From: an uncultured bacterium | GTDB lineage: Bacteria; Bacillota; Clostridia; Lachnospirales; Lachnospiraceae | Assembly (NCBI GenBank): GCA_947651225.1 | Contig: CANSYK010000008.1 | Coordinates: 20,067 to 84,066 of the forward strand | Direction: 5' to 3' | DNA: 64,000 nucleotides | Part shown: positions 43,553-52,645 of the stretch, piece after piece | Layout: each line of letters opens with the position of its first letter | Position numbering within the stretch: position 1 is the stretch's first letter | Program-made: the position numbers and the translations under genes | The notes under the pieces: model-generated | Database searches by the model: none | Seen by the model: only the letters and a program-made list of their open reading frames with translations | What the model was told of the DNA's origin: nothing

Positions 43553-44104
43553 TTATAACAGGCATTCCAGAAGCGCTGTACTGCTTGGCAGATACATTTC
43601 TGAAATCTTACGGTCTTCGGCGCCATAATTAACCTTTGCAAATACACTGCATACAAAATCAAGAGTTTCCTGTGTATACTTCAATGTTAATGACTGAGCA
43701 AGCAAGTTAAAAAAGAACGGTGGAATAGAATATCCCCAGTTTTCTGCATCCTCTTCATCAAACATTTTCGGAACAAGAACTAATGTCTTTTCTGTTTTCG
43801 TATTAAAAATAGACAATTCTATGAAATTTGTTTCAGGATTAACGGAACAGCGTAATTCGCATACCTCATTTGTACTGTCTCTGAACTGAATCTCTTCAAG
43901 AAATGTTGTTGTCAGAGAATCAACAGTAATGGAAGAATTGAGTACAAGCCGATTTTTGTCCGTTTGAATCAGGCGAAGCAGCTTATCAATACTATTCTGG
44001 CTCATAACATCACTGTCTACACCCTTTTTCTTTTCTGTAAGAAACTTCACTAAAGTGTCAATTTCCTGCTGGCTCAATAAAGAAAAACTTTTGTTTCTGT
44101 TCAT
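43553..44104 (-). CDS. Hypothetical protein with FliM/FliY-like N-terminal motif
   Basis: 183 residues from ATG 44104 (AGGAGG nine bases upstream). The N-terminus SLLSQQEIDTLVKFLTEKKK resembles the LSQxEIDALL helix by which FliM and FliY bind phosphorylated CheY; the rest (residues 60-183) is an alpha/beta domain I do not recognise, with LVLNSSITVDSLTTTFLEEI and WGYSIPPFFFNLLAQSLTL. It is a single gene. The possible chemotaxis link with the MCP-FIST pair 3-5 kb away is speculation. Confidence 0.55.
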   Translation of the reverse strand: MNRNKSFSLLSQQEIDTLVKFLTEKKKGVDSDVMSQNSIDKLLRLIQTDKNRLVLNSSITVDSLTTTFLEEIQFRDSTNEVCELRCSVNPETNFIELSIFNTKTEKTLVLVPKMFDEEDAENWGYSIPPFFFNLLAQSLTLKYTQETLDFVCSVFAKVNYGAEDRKISEMYLPSSTALLECLL

Positions 44105-44224
44105 GTCAATATACCTCCTTATTTCCAGTTGTTTTATTTGGTACTCTGCAGGAAATACGAGCCTGCAGAACATAATAATCCTTACTATAGTATACCGTGT
44201 TTTGTAGTTGGTTTCAAGTATAAA

Positions 44225-44300
44225 GTTTGAAAGTTGATTTCTACTGCTTAGTTACTGTTACTGTTCACGGCTGTTCCAAACATCACAAGAAAAGTTTGCA
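44225..44300. repeat. Relic repeats upstream of the EID-motif gene
   Basis: 44225-44247 is a 23-bp string identical to 50820-50842 (GTTTGAAAGTTG...TACTGC). Directly after it, GTTACTGTTCACGGCTGTTCC (44257-44277) and AAACATCACAAGAAAA are a decayed MITE left end. Between 44301 and 44499 I see no gene. Confidence 0.55.
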
Positions 44301-44499
44301 CCGCCAAACTGCTACTGAAGAAGTGCTACATACAGCGGACTCGGCTCTTCAACCTCTGCAGAACAAAATAATTGTTTTTCGTGTTTAAACAGAAACCTCA
44401 CTTTCATTTATAATGTTTGTATTTTTCAAAACATTATACACAACACTATTATTTTATAAGCAAGGTTTACTTCTCCAATATTATTTCAATAAATCACTA

Positions 44500-45804
44500 T
44501 TATAATACATCAATATATTCACCGTTAAGTGCCTTATTCATACTTCTTACAGCACAGAATTTTCCGCACATTGAACAACTGTCTTCTATTTCAGGTTTTC
44601 TTTCATTGCGAATTCTTTTCGCTGTTTCAGGATCAATAGAGCATTCCCATTGTTTATCCCAGTCAAAATTTCTTCTTGCATCAGCCATAGTATCATCAAT
44701 ATCTCTTGCGTGAGGGATATGCTTGGCAATATCGGCAGCATGAGCAGCAATTTTTGATGCGATAATACCTTGCTTAACATCATCTACATTTGGAAGTGCA
44801 AGATGTTCGGCAGGCGTAACATAGCAAAGGAATGCTGCACCTGAAGCCGCTGCAACAGCACCACCGATAGCAGATGTAATATGGTCATAACCTGGTGCAA
44901 TATCGGTTACTAAAGGACCGAGAACATAAAACGGTGCCCCCATACAAATTGTCTGTTGTATTTTCATATTTGCCTCAATCTGATCAAGCGGCATATGGCC
45001 CGGACCTTCAACCATAACCTGAACATCCTTAGCCCATGCACGCTTTGTCAGTTCACCAAGACGAACAAGCTCTTCAATCTGACAAACATCACTTGCATCT
45101 GCAAGGCAACCAGGACGACAAGCATCTCCAAGAGAAATTGTTACATCGTATTCACGGCAGATATCCAGTATCTCATCATAATACTCATAAAAAGGATTTT
45201 CCTCTCCTGTCATACTCATCCACGCAAATACAAGAGAACCGCCGCGAGATACAATATTCATCTTTCTTTTATGCTTTTTGATCTGTTCAATCGTCTTTCT
45301 TGTAATCCCGCAATGAAGCGTTACAAAATCCACACCATCTTCAGCGTGCAGACGAACAATATCTATAAAATCTTTTGCAGTAAGTGTAGCCAAATCTCTT
45401 TGATAATGAATAACACTGTCATAAACAGGAACAGTTCCAACCATTGCAGGGCATTCGCTTGTCAGCTTTCTTCTGAAAGGCTGCGTATTACCATGTGATG
45501 AAAGATCCATAATAGCCTCTGCCCCCATATCAATTGCAGCCATTACCTTTCGCATTTCAATATCATAATCCTTACAGTCCTTTGAAATACCAAGATTAAC
45601 ATTGATTTTTGTTCTAAGCATTGAGCCTACTCCATTAGGATCAATGCACGTATGTAATCTGTTTGCACAAATTGCAACCTTGCCTTCGGCAACAAGCGCT
45701 CTTATTTCCTCTTCTGTGCGATCTTCTTTTTGGGCAACTGCTTTTATTTCAGGAGTAATAATTCCTTGTTTTGCTGCATCCATCTGTGTTGTATAATTTT
45801 TCAT
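44500..45804 (-). CDS. thiC: Phosphomethylpyrimidine synthase
   Basis: 434 residues. This radical SAM enzyme turns AIR into HMP-P for thiamine. The C-terminal cluster motif [14 protein letters not shown] (CxxCxxxxC) is present, as are [36 protein letters not shown] and [20 protein letters not shown]. It is the short anaerobe form without the N-terminal extension. ATG follows AAGGAATTTTATT. It lies 246 bp after thiD, separated by a MITE, and may no longer be fully cotranscribed. Confidence 0.96.
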   Translation of the reverse strand: MKNYTTQMDAAKQGIITPEIKAVAQKEDRTEEEIRALVAEGKVAICANRLHTCIDPNGVGSMLRTKINVNLGISKDCKDYDIEMRKVMAAIDMGAEAIMDLSSHGNTQPFRRKLTSECPAMVGTVPVYDSVIHYQRDLATLTAKDFIDIVRLHAEDGVDFVTLHCGITRKTIEQIKKHKRKMNIVSRGGSLVFAWMSMTGEENPFYEYYDEILDICREYDVTISLGDACRPGCLADASDVCQIEELVRLGELTKRAWAKDVQVMVEGPGHMPLDQIEANMKIQQTICMGAPFYVLGPLVTDIAPGYDHITSAIGGAVAAASGAAFLCYVTPAEHLALPNVDDVKQGIIASKIAAHAADIAKHIPHARDIDDTMADARRNFDWDKQWECSIDPETAKRIRNERKPEIEDSCSMCGKFCAVRSMNKALNGEYIDVL

Positions 45805-45830
45805 AATAAAATTCCTTTCGTTACTATTCA

Positions 45831-46025
45831 GTTACTATTCACGGCTATTCTAAACATCATGCGAAAAACCATCCGGCTATGCCGTCTGGCGCTGCAAAAG
45901 CAGCAGCTTTTGTTTTTCTTATGATGTTTAGAACAGCCTACACGATGATTTCAGAAAATAATCAACCGCTTATGCGCAGGCACAACGAGTTTGACTATTT
46001 TCTGAAATCACCCGTGAATAGTAAC
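45831..46025. mobile_element. Full-length MITE-like palindromic element
   Basis: 195 bp bounded by GTTACTATTCACGG (45831-45844) and CCCGTGAATAGTAAC (46011-46025). Inside are two stems: the first joins CTATTCTAAACATCAT with ATGATGTTTAGAACAG, the second GATTTCAGAAAATAATCAA with TGACTATTTTCTGAAATC. A second GTTACTATTCA directly before it (45820-45830) may be a target duplication or another terminus. There is no coding capacity. It separates thiD from thiC. Confidence 0.8.
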
Positions 46026-46050
46026 ACTATTCAAGTAAATATTAAATAAA

Positions 46051-46848
46051 TCAGTCAGCAAAGTTGCTATTAAGGTTAAACATATGATTCACAGGCCCGC
46101 TGCCTTTTCCAATGTCAAGCATATCTGCCAAAGCACCTGAAATATAATTCTTTGCCCTTTGCACAGATGATTGCATATTAAAGTCTTTTGCCAGATTTGC
46201 TGCAATTGCACTTGACAAGGTACAGCCGGTTCCGTGTGTATTGGGATTGTCAATGTGTTTGCTGTTAAACCACTTATATTTTCCATTTTCATAAAGCAAA
46301 TCATTTGCATCATTAACATTATGACCGCCCTTGCAAAGAACTGCACAATTATATGTATCACTTATTATTTTTGCAGCTGCTATCATATCGTTTTCAGTTT
46401 GAATAAAAATTCCTGACAGCACTTCTGCTTCAGGGATATTCGGCGTAATTATATCAGCAATCGGCAACAAATCACCTTTTAATATTGTTATTGCATCCTC
46501 GTTAATAAGTCTTGAACCACTTGTTGCTACCATTACGGGATCAACAACGATATTAGCGGCATTAAAGTGTTTTAATCTGTCCGCTATTATCTTAATAAGC
46601 CCACTTGATGATACCATGCCGATTTTTACTGCATCGGGACGAATATCATTAAATACATCATCAATTTGTTCTTTTAAAAACTTCGGAGTTACCTCCATAA
46701 TCCCTGTTACACCGGTGGTGTTTTGTGCGGTAAGTGCAGTTATAGCACTCATTGCATACACCCCATTCATAGTCATTGTTTTAATATCTGCTTGAATACC
46801 GGCGCCTCCGCTAGAATCACTTCCTGCGATTGTTAATGCTTTTTTCAT
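46051..46848 (-). CDS. thiD: Hydroxymethylpyrimidine (phosphate) kinase
   Basis: 265 residues. It phosphorylates HMP and HMP-P. Ribokinase-family motifs are seen: LTIAGSDSSGGAGIQADIKT at the N-terminus, VVDPVMVATSGSRLIN, and the anion hole NTHGTGCTLSSAIAANLAKD near residue 210 with the catalytic Asp in the GTGCTxSxA context. Its lack of a conserved thiE-like fusion is normal. It lies downstream of a HAD remnant and thiE in the TPP-controlled operon. Confidence 0.95.
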   Translation of the reverse strand: MKKALTIAGSDSSGGAGIQADIKTMTMNGVYAMSAITALTAQNTTGVTGIMEVTPKFLKEQIDDVFNDIRPDAVKIGMVSSSGLIKIIADRLKHFNAANIVVDPVMVATSGSRLINEDAITILKGDLLPIADIITPNIPEAEVLSGIFIQTENDMIAAAKIISDTYNCAVLCKGGHNVNDANDLLYENGKYKWFNSKHIDNPNTHGTGCTLSSAIAANLAKDFNMQSSVQRAKNYISGALADMLDIGKGSGPVNHMFNLNSNFAD

Positions 46849-46860
46849 TGATTTTCTCCC

Positions 46861-46986
46861 TTAATTATTTGCATTAATTTTATTAAGCGACAAAAGGTGG
46901 TGCCCCAATCTGCCGCTGATAGTGTCCCATATAAACATTGAATCAAGCAATGTTCCGTCTGCATCAAAAATTGCTCCCTTTCTCAT
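46861..46986 (-). pseudogene. N-terminal remnant of a HAD phosphatase in the thiamine operon
   Basis: 41 residues, beginning MRKGAIFDADGTLLDSMFIW, which is HAD motif I with the helix that follows, then ending after SLNKINANN. A working HAD enzyme needs over 150 further residues. The start overlaps the thiE end by 23 bp, as expected for an operon gene. HAD proteins at this place in clostridial thiamine operons may act on thiamine phosphates; here it is clearly truncated. Confidence 0.75.
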
Positions 46987-47617
46987 TTTTTATTAACTCC
47001 TTTGCAATATTAAGAAGTGTTTCTGTTTCAGCTTTTGGGTTATTTGCTTTCATTATAGCGGACACAACACAAACTCCAGCTATATCTATACCCTGAAGTA
47101 TATCAGTATTTGTTTTATTAAGACCACCTATAGCATTAACCGGGATGGGAACTGCCTGGCAAATATCTTTTAAAGTATCAGTAGAAGTGAGTACTGTTTT
47201 CACTTTAGTTGTAGTTGGATATATTGCTCCTACTCCAAGATAATCTGCTCCTTGCTCATATGCCTCCAAAGCCTGTGAAGCCGTTTTTGCAGTAGCTCCG
47301 ATAATTAAGCCGCTGCCAAGTATTTTTCTTGCAATATCTATCGGCATATCACTCTGACCAAGATGCACGCCTTCTGCTCCTATCGCCATAACAACATCAA
47401 TACGATCATCAATGATAAGAGGTACATTATATTTTTTTGTTAATATATGTACCTTTTCAGCGAGTGCTATATATTCTCTTGTAGTTTTATCTTTTTCTCG
47501 AAGTTGAATCAGTGTTGCTCCACCCTTCAATGCCTCTTCCGTTCTGAATAAAAATTCTTCTTCTGAAAAATCAGTACTGTCCGTTATAAAATATAGTGTG
47601 GAATCAAATTTTTTCAT
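46964..47617 (-). CDS. thiE: Thiamine-phosphate synthase
   Basis: 217 residues. It couples HMP-PP with the thiazole phosphate. Motifs: TLIQLREKDKTTREYIALA, VPLIIDDRIDVVMAIGAEGV then HLGQSDMP, and the phosphate loop VNAIGGLNKTN near the C-terminus. ATG follows GGAGG. It sits 15 bp after thiH. Confidence 0.96.
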   Translation of the reverse strand: MKKFDSTLYFITDSTDFSEEEFLFRTEEALKGGATLIQLREKDKTTREYIALAEKVHILTKKYNVPLIIDDRIDVVMAIGAEGVHLGQSDMPIDIARKILGSGLIIGATAKTASQALEAYEQGADYLGVGAIYPTTTKVKTVLTSTDTLKDICQAVPIPVNAIGGLNKTNTDILQGIDIAGVCVVSAIMKANNPKAETETLLNIAKELIKNEKGSNF

Positions 47618-47632
47618 TGCTTTTCCTCCGAT

Positions 47633-48886
47633 TTATACATAAAGATAATCGTTGAGCACAGGCTGCAAGCCTTCGTCAGCAATATCCTTATACATTTTTT
47701 CAAGGCTTCTGCCGTCATTTATTTCAAATTGTTCATCACCCTCTGTACTATCGCTTTCCTTTCCGGTATATTTGCTTTCATGATCACCTATACCTGTAGA
47801 AACACCTGCGGATACTTTGGTAGCAGCAATTTTTACAATACCGTTTCTAAACCCGGCACTTTCACGGGAGGATACAGTAATACCAACAAACGGAAGAAAA
47901 ATGCGATATGCACAAATAACCTGACACAACTGCCTCTCATGAACATCAAGAGGATTTATCTTATCGTTATTAATGATAGGACGCAGGCGAGGACAAGAAA
48001 GTGACATTTCAGCGTGTGGATATTTTCTTTGAAGATAATAAACATGCAATGCACTTGCAAGGGCGTCTTTGCGAAAATCCGAAAGACCAAGAAGTGCTGA
48101 AAAAGCAACACCACGCATACCACCCATCAATGCTCTTTCCTGCGCATCAAAACGATAAGGCCATATACGCTTATGACCTAAAAGATGTAACTTCTCATAT
48201 TTGTCAGTATCATATGTTTCTTGAAATACAGTAACATAGTCTGCGCCGCATTCATGCAGATAACGATATTCGTCAGTATTTACAGGGTAGATTTCAAGAC
48301 CTACCATTCTGAAATACTTTTGTGCAAGTTTGCACGCCTCACCGATATATTCAACATTACTTTGTACTAGGCTTTCCCCTGTAAGAATGAGTATTTCTTC
48401 CATTCCTGAATCTGCTATAATTTTCATTTCCTTTTCAATCTGCTCCATTGTTAACTTCATACGATTGATATGGTTATAGCAGTTGAACCCACAATAAACG
48501 CAGTAGTTCTCACAATAATTTGCAATGTAAAGCGGAGTGAACATATAAACAGTGTTACCAAAATGTTTGCCTGTTTCAGTACGAGCCTTTTGAGCCATTT
48601 GTTCAAGAAAAGATTCTGCTGCCGGTGAAAGTAACGCCTTAAAATCCTCAATAGTACAGGTCTCATGTTCAAGAGCTACTTTAACATCACTTGCTGTATA
48701 TTTTGAATAATCATACGAATTCATCTGTCCAAGTACTTTTTCACAAATATCAGATTCGATCTGCTCCATTCCGGGCAGGTATTCCATATGATTTTTTCTT
48801 GATGACGGATCATTCTCAAGCCTGTGCTTTTTTTCAAGTGCCTCCGATGACAGATGCACGGAATCAATAAAATATTGGTTATCCAT
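47633..48886 (-). CDS. thiH: 2-iminoacetate synthase
   Basis: 417 residues. A radical SAM enzyme that cleaves tyrosine to dehydroglycine for the thiazole ring, as expected in an anaerobe in place of the oxidase ThiO. The cluster motif is CENYCVYCGFNC near residue 130; EEILILTGESLVQSNVEYIG and LEIYPVNTDEYRYLHECGAD are family strings. Strict downstream position to thiG fits their complex. ATG lies 16 bp after the thiG stop. Confidence 0.95.
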   Translation of the reverse strand: MDNQYFIDSVHLSSEALEKKHRLENDPSSRKNHMEYLPGMEQIESDICEKVLGQMNSYDYSKYTASDVKVALEHETCTIEDFKALLSPAAESFLEQMAQKARTETGKHFGNTVYMFTPLYIANYCENYCVYCGFNCYNHINRMKLTMEQIEKEMKIIADSGMEEILILTGESLVQSNVEYIGEACKLAQKYFRMVGLEIYPVNTDEYRYLHECGADYVTVFQETYDTDKYEKLHLLGHKRIWPYRFDAQERALMGGMRGVAFSALLGLSDFRKDALASALHVYYLQRKYPHAEMSLSCPRLRPIINNDKINPLDVHERQLCQVICAYRIFLPFVGITVSSRESAGFRNGIVKIAATKVSAGVSTGIGDHESKYTGKESDSTEGDEQFEINDGRSLEKMYKDIADEGLQPVLNDYLYV

Positions 48887-48902
48887 ATTCTGTAAGCCTC
48901 CG

Positions 48903-49670
48903 TTAATCTCTTAAAAATCCGGTAAGAGGATCAGACGCTGACGCACCTCTTGACAGAACTCTTCCGGGCTTTGCAAGATAAGCTTTTCTGCCTGCCTCTA
49001 TTGCAGCACGAAAAGCAGATGCCATAAGAGGAAGATTACCTGCTGTTGCAAGTGCAGTATTTGCCATAATAGCAGCTGCGCCCATCTCCATAGCCTCACA
49101 AGCCTGTGAGGGCCTGCCTATTCCTGCATCCACAATAATAGGCAAATCAATTTCATCAATCAAAATTTGAATAAATTCACGAGTTGCAAGTCCTTTATTT
49201 GAACCAATGGGTGATGCAAGAGGCATTATACTTGCAGCACCTGCATTTACCATATCTCTGGCAGCATTCAAATCAGGATACATATACGGCATTACAATAA
49301 AGCCATCATTTGCAAGAATTTCAGTTGCTTTGATTGTTTCCGTATTATCAGGCAAAAGATATTTTGAATCTCTCATAATTTCAACTTTAACAAAATTGCC
49401 GCAGCCAAGCTCTCGTGCAAGACGAGCAATACGGACTGCTTCCTGTGCATTTCTTGCCCCCGATGTGTTTGGCAAAAGTGTTACATCTTTAGGAATATAA
49501 TCCAGTATATTTTCCTGATCCTTTGTATTTGCACGGCGAACGGCAAGAGTGATAATTTCCGCTCCCGCATCTCTGATTGCTGATTCAATAAGTTCCAAAG
49601 AATATTTGCCTGAACCCAAAATAAATCTTGAATTAAACTCATGTCCGCCGATTATAAATTTATCATCCAT
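48903..49670 (-). CDS. thiG: Thiazole synthase
   Basis: 255 residues from ATG 49670 ([20 protein letters not shown]); an ATG at 49688 (MEGFRV) is possible but has no ribosome site. The Schiff-base lysine lies in [10 protein letters not shown]; other motifs are [40 protein letters not shown] and [20 protein letters not shown]. It forms the thiazole phosphate from DXP, ThiS thiocarboxylate and dehydroglycine. Confidence 0.95.
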   Translation of the reverse strand: MDDKFIIGGHEFNSRFILGSGKYSLELIESAIRDAGAEIITLAVRRANTKDQENILDYIPKDVTLLPNTSGARNAQEAVRIARLARELGCGNFVKVEIMRDSKYLLPDNTETIKATEILANDGFIVMPYMYPDLNAARDMVNAGAASIMPLASPIGSNKGLATREFIQILIDEIDLPIIVDAGIGRPSQACEAMEMGAAAIMANTALATAGNLPLMASAFRAAIEAGRKAYLAKPGRVLSRGASASDPLTGFLRD

Positions 49671-49691
49671 TACCCTAAATCCTTCCATTAT

Positions 49692-50333
49692 TTAAACTTC
49701 AAATTCTTCTGCAATTATTCTTAAAACCATATGTGCCTGATGTGCAGCACACACCATTACACGAGATGATACAAGTCCTATACCATCAGATACATCGCTT
49801 GTTTCATCACCGCAAAGATAAAAATGTTTTGCTACCCTGCGGGTTTTTATACTGTTTGCTGATGACATTCCTGCCATACCTGAGCCTGAAACTAAATACT
49901 TATCAGGTAAGTTTTCTAATACACAATTTACAAGCATTGCCTTTTCTTCAGCACAGTCAAAGGCTTCGCAAATAATATCAGTACCCTTTAATAACTCTTT
50001 TGTATTGCTTTCGGTTATACGAACAGTGTGTGAAATCACATTAACATATGGTATAATTTGAAGAAGGTTTTCTTTCAAAGCATCTGTTTTATACATTCCA
50101 AGCTGTGAAGCAAAATACTGTTGACGGTTTAAGTTTGATAATTCCACCCTATCAAAATCGATAAGGTACAAATTTCCTACTCCTGCACGGGCAAGCGCTA
50201 TCGCAATGTTAGAGCCAAGACCACCAAGACCGCATATTGATACAGAAGCATTGCTGAATTTACTTTGTAATTCTTTGCCGTGCCGTTCTTCAAGTGCCAA
50301 AAGCATTTCTTCTTTTGTGGGAATTGAGTGCAT
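49692..50333 (-). CDS. thiF: ThiS adenylyltransferase
   Basis: 213 residues, the short Firmicutes form. The nucleotide loop is SICGLGGLGSNIAIALARAG, followed by NLYLIDFDRVELSNLNRQQY with the conserved Arg and Asp. It adenylates the ThiS C-terminal glycine. It starts three bases before the thiS stop region, so the two are closely coupled. Confidence 0.93.
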   Translation of the reverse strand: MHSIPTKEEMLLALEERHGKELQSKFSNASVSICGLGGLGSNIAIALARAGVGNLYLIDFDRVELSNLNRQQYFASQLGMYKTDALKENLLQIIPYVNVISHTVRITESNTKELLKGTDIICEAFDCAEEKAMLVNCVLENLPDKYLVSGSGMAGMSSANSIKTRRVAKHFYLCGDETSDVSDGIGLVSSRVMVCAAHQAHMVLRIIAEEFEV

Positions 50334-50336
50334 ATA

Positions 50337-50531
50337 TTAACCTCCCCCTACAAAACTGACCACTTCAATGACATCACCATTTTGAATGATAATTTCGTCA
50401 TATTGATCCTTAGGCACAATTTCTTCATTACGCTCGACAGCAATAAACTTCAAATCATAATCCGTTGCTTTCAAATACTGTGAAATTGTCATTCCGGAAA
50501 TATCACAATCATTTCCATTAATTTTAACCAT
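50337..50531 (-). CDS. thiS: Sulfur carrier protein ThiS
   Basis: 64 residues from ATG 50531 (GGAGG nine bases upstream), ending VVSFVGGG with the diglycine that carries the thiocarboxylate. Ubiquitin-like fold with VKINGNDCDISGMTISQYLK at the start. First gene of the thiamine operon, directly after the TPP riboswitch. Confidence 0.93.
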   Translation of the reverse strand: MVKINGNDCDISGMTISQYLKATDYDLKFIAVERNEEIVPKDQYDEIIIQNGDVIEVVSFVGGG

Positions 50532-50550
50532 AAAAGCAGACCTCCTTAAA

Positions 50551-50584
50551 CTAAAATAGGGAGCTACCAATTAAGGTAACTCCC
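50551..50584 (-). terminator. Riboswitch-controlled terminator before thiS
   Basis: GGGAGCTACC (50559-50568) and GGTAACTCCC (50575-50584) form the stem; on the minus strand it is followed by TATTTTAG. It ends the transcript when TPP is bound. Confidence 0.8.
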
Positions 50585-50603
50585 ATAATACATATTCTAT
50601 CAA

Positions 50604-50684
50604 TAGTCCCTACGTTGGCATTATCCAAATCAGGTATATCGGTCGAAAGTTATACTTTCCTCTCAGCCTGTAACACAAGCTCCC
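50604..50684 (-). promoter_or_regulatory. TPP riboswitch (THI element)
   Basis: Reading the minus strand: GGGAGCTTGTGTTACAGGCT, GAGAGG, then ATACCTGATTTGGATAATGCC and AACGTAGGGA. These are the conserved thi-box bases CUGAGA and ACCUGAUxUGGxUAAUxCCxxCGxAGGGA. It controls thiSFGHE-thiD and perhaps thiC. Confidence 0.97.
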
Positions 50685-50705
50685 AAATATTTAATTGTTA
50701 AACTA

Positions 50706-50734
50706 ATAATAACACTATTCACAATAAAATGCAA
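50706..50734 (-). promoter_or_regulatory. Promoter of the thiamine operon
   Basis: Minus-strand TTGCAT (50734-50729), 17 bp, TATTAT (50711-50706), about 15 bases before the riboswitch. GTGAATAGTGTT in the spacer resembles a MITE terminus, so this promoter may partly derive from an element. Confidence 0.6.
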
Positions 50735-50819
50735 GTACATAGATTCCTTTCCGGCAGCCGTTTTTCTGCCTTTGTCAAAACTATCCCTCCATTGTGAAAA
50801 GTTTTTATTCCTCAAAGTT

Positions 50820-50842
50820 GTTTGAAAGTTGATTTCTACTGC
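50820..50842. repeat. 23-bp repeat shared with 44225-44247
   Basis: Identical string starting GTTTGAAAGTTG and ending CTACTGC, in the gap after rplT. The stretch 50735-50956 shows no gene. Confidence 0.6.
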
Positions 50843-50956
50843 CTATAAGCCAAATGTATCGTTCGCATGCCTTTACTCATTCTCAAACAATACTTTTGGA
50901 TTCCTTACCAAAAATTCATTCTCCACCGTTTTTTCATCGCAAAAACCATTGGCTCT

Positions 50957-51316
50957 CTATGCTGCAATCTTAGATTTTGCAACTTCTACTAATGCCGCAA
51001 AGCCTTCCGGATCACTGATTGCCATTTCAGAAAGCATCTTTCTATTGATATCAATTTCTGCAAGCTTTAAACCATACATAAACTTACTGTAAGAAAGACC
51101 ATTCAGACGGGCTGCCGCATTGATACGGGCAATCCACAATCTACGGAACTCTCTTTTTCTCTGCTTTCTTCCTGCGAAGGAGGAATTCAATGCTCTCATC
51201 ACAGACTGTTTTGCTACTCTATACTGTTTTGATCTTGCTCCTCTATAACCTTTTGCAAGCTTTAATACTCTCTTGTGTTTTTTCTTTGCATTTAAACCGC
51301 CTTTAACACGTGCCAT
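50957..51316 (-). CDS. rplT: Ribosomal protein L20
   Basis: 119 residues, full length for the family. [20 protein letters not shown] at the start and [20 protein letters not shown] are diagnostic. It assembles early with 23S rRNA and in Firmicutes represses its own infC-rpmI-rplT operon through the leader. ATG follows GGAGG. Confidence 0.97.
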   Translation of the reverse strand: MARVKGGLNAKKKHKRVLKLAKGYRGARSKQYRVAKQSVMRALNSSFAGRKQRKREFRRLWIARINAAARLNGLSYSKFMYGLKLAEIDINRKMLSEMAISDPEGFAALVEVAKSKIAA

Positions 51317-51334
51317 TTTATCTTTCCTCCTTTA

Positions 51335-51532
51335 TTATTTATATGGTATCAGTTTTCTTGCAACCTTTACATTTGTTGCATCCATCTCAACCTGTTTTCT
51401 TAAATTTCTCTTTCTCTTGGCAGATTTCTTATTTAAGATATGGCTTTTGTTCGCCTTCATTTTCATAATCTTACCAGTACCTGTAACCTTATAACGTTTT
51501 GCTGCCGCACGCTTTGTTTTCAACTTTGGCAT
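51335..51532 (-). CDS. rpmI: Ribosomal protein L35
   Basis: 65 residues. [20 protein letters not shown] and the basic [20 protein letters not shown] match L35. Middle gene of the infC-rpmI-rplT operon; ATG follows GGAGG. Confidence 0.97.
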   Translation of the reverse strand: MPKLKTKRAAAKRYKVTGTGKIMKMKANKSHILNKKSAKRKRNLRKQVEMDATNVKVARKLIPYK

Positions 51533-51648
51533 ATTTTTTTCCTCCTTAATGTTTTACTAATTTATCAGAATCATACGGTTACTGCCCCTGTTTTGCAGTA
51601 ATATTATAATCCTTTTGAAAGGCTGCCTGCTTTTCAGGCAAAGCCTTA

Positions 51649-52155
51649 CTAACGTTTTTCTGACAAAAACATCACCATGCTCCTGCCTTCCATTTTCGGC
51701 TTCCTGTCAACAACAGCAATATCCTCTAACAGTTCGCAAAAACTATCTAAAATCTGCTTGCTGTAATTCACATGCGCCATCTCGCGCCCACGGAACCGAA
51801 GCGTCACCTTTACCTTATCTCCCTTTGAGATAAACTTCCTTGCCTGATTTGCCTTTGTATTCAAATCATTTTTGTCAATATTTGGAGAAAGGCGAACTTC
51901 CTTTACTTCCATTGTCCTCTGCTTCTTCTTCGCTTCCTTTTCCTTGCGGGCAAGTTCATAACGATATTTTCCATAATCAATAATTTTGCATACTGGTGGT
52001 TTTGCTGTCGGCGCAATCTTTACCAAATCCAGATCAGCCTCCCTTGCAAGCTTCATCGCTTCCCTCGATGACATAATCCCCAACTGCTCTCCAGTCTGGC
52101 TAATCAATCGAACCTCTTTGTCTCTAATCCTCTCATTAATCATTAACTCGCTAAT
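51649..52155 (-). CDS. infC: Translation initiation factor IF-3, ATT start
   Basis: 168 residues if started at ATT 52155: TTGGAGGTG stands seven bases before it and the protein then reads (M)SELMINERIRDKEVRLISQT, aligning with the N-terminus of known IF-3. ATT/ATC starts are the rule for infC and underlie its autoregulation, because IF-3 rejects non-standard starts. The frame is open further upstream but without IF-3 similarity. Both domains are complete (LVKIAPTAKPPVCKIIDYGK; MAHVNYSKQILDSFCELLED). Confidence 0.93.
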   Translation of the reverse strand: MSELMINERIRDKEVRLISQTGEQLGIMSSREAMKLAREADLDLVKIAPTAKPPVCKIIDYGKYRYELARKEKEAKKKQRTMEVKEVRLSPNIDKNDLNTKANQARKFISKGDKVKVTLRFRGREMAHVNYSKQILDSFCELLEDIAVVDRKPKMEGRSMVMFLSEKR

Positions 52156-52199
52156 TGTAGTACACCTCCAAATTCCATAATCATTTATTTCAATATACC

Positions 52200-52500
52200 G
52201 CTCCATACTCGCACTTTTCCAATGAGCAAAAGGCACGCCGCTATCCTGGACGCCTTTCTGTCCCACAAAGAAAAAACGCGGATTGTAAAGTTATCCACGT
52301 TTATCAAAAATACATCTTTCTTACCAGAACCATTCCCAGGCCTAGTAATCTATGATACGATGCCTGCCCTGCCCGACACTGCATTGCTTTCTCGGCCACA
52401 CCGTTCTATGATTAATCAATAAACCCGAGTCACATCTCTGTGCTAAGGTGAGAGTGGATACTCTACTTCGTTGCTGCTTACACAGCAAAAACTATTCTAA
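52200..52500 (-). promoter_or_regulatory. Structured leader of the infC operon (L20-type autoregulation)
   Basis: Between the infC gene and about 52500 lies a leader of about 300 bases with TGCTGTGTAAGCAGCA, AGAGTATCCACTCTCACC and a late hairpin (ATCCACGT 52293-52300 with ACGCGGAT 52276-52283), followed on the minus strand by a run of six T. This matches the idea of the ribosomal-protein leader that L20 binds in Firmicutes. I have not folded it. Confidence 0.6.
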
Positions 52501-52572
52501 CATAGCATATCTGTTATGTCAATACTTTTTTTCTTACCCAGCCTCAATCCTGCATAATTTCTGAAGAAAGGC

Positions 52573-52602
52573 TTTACACCCAAATAGCATGTCTGATATA
52601 AT
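52573..52602 (+). promoter_or_regulatory. Promoter of the small 48-residue protein
   Basis: TTTACA (52573-52578), 18 bp, perfect TATAAT (52597-52602), about 45 bases before the ATG. Confidence 0.6.
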
Positions 52603-52645
52603 ACAATCATCAAAAGAGCAATATACAAGGAAAGCAGGTGATTGC

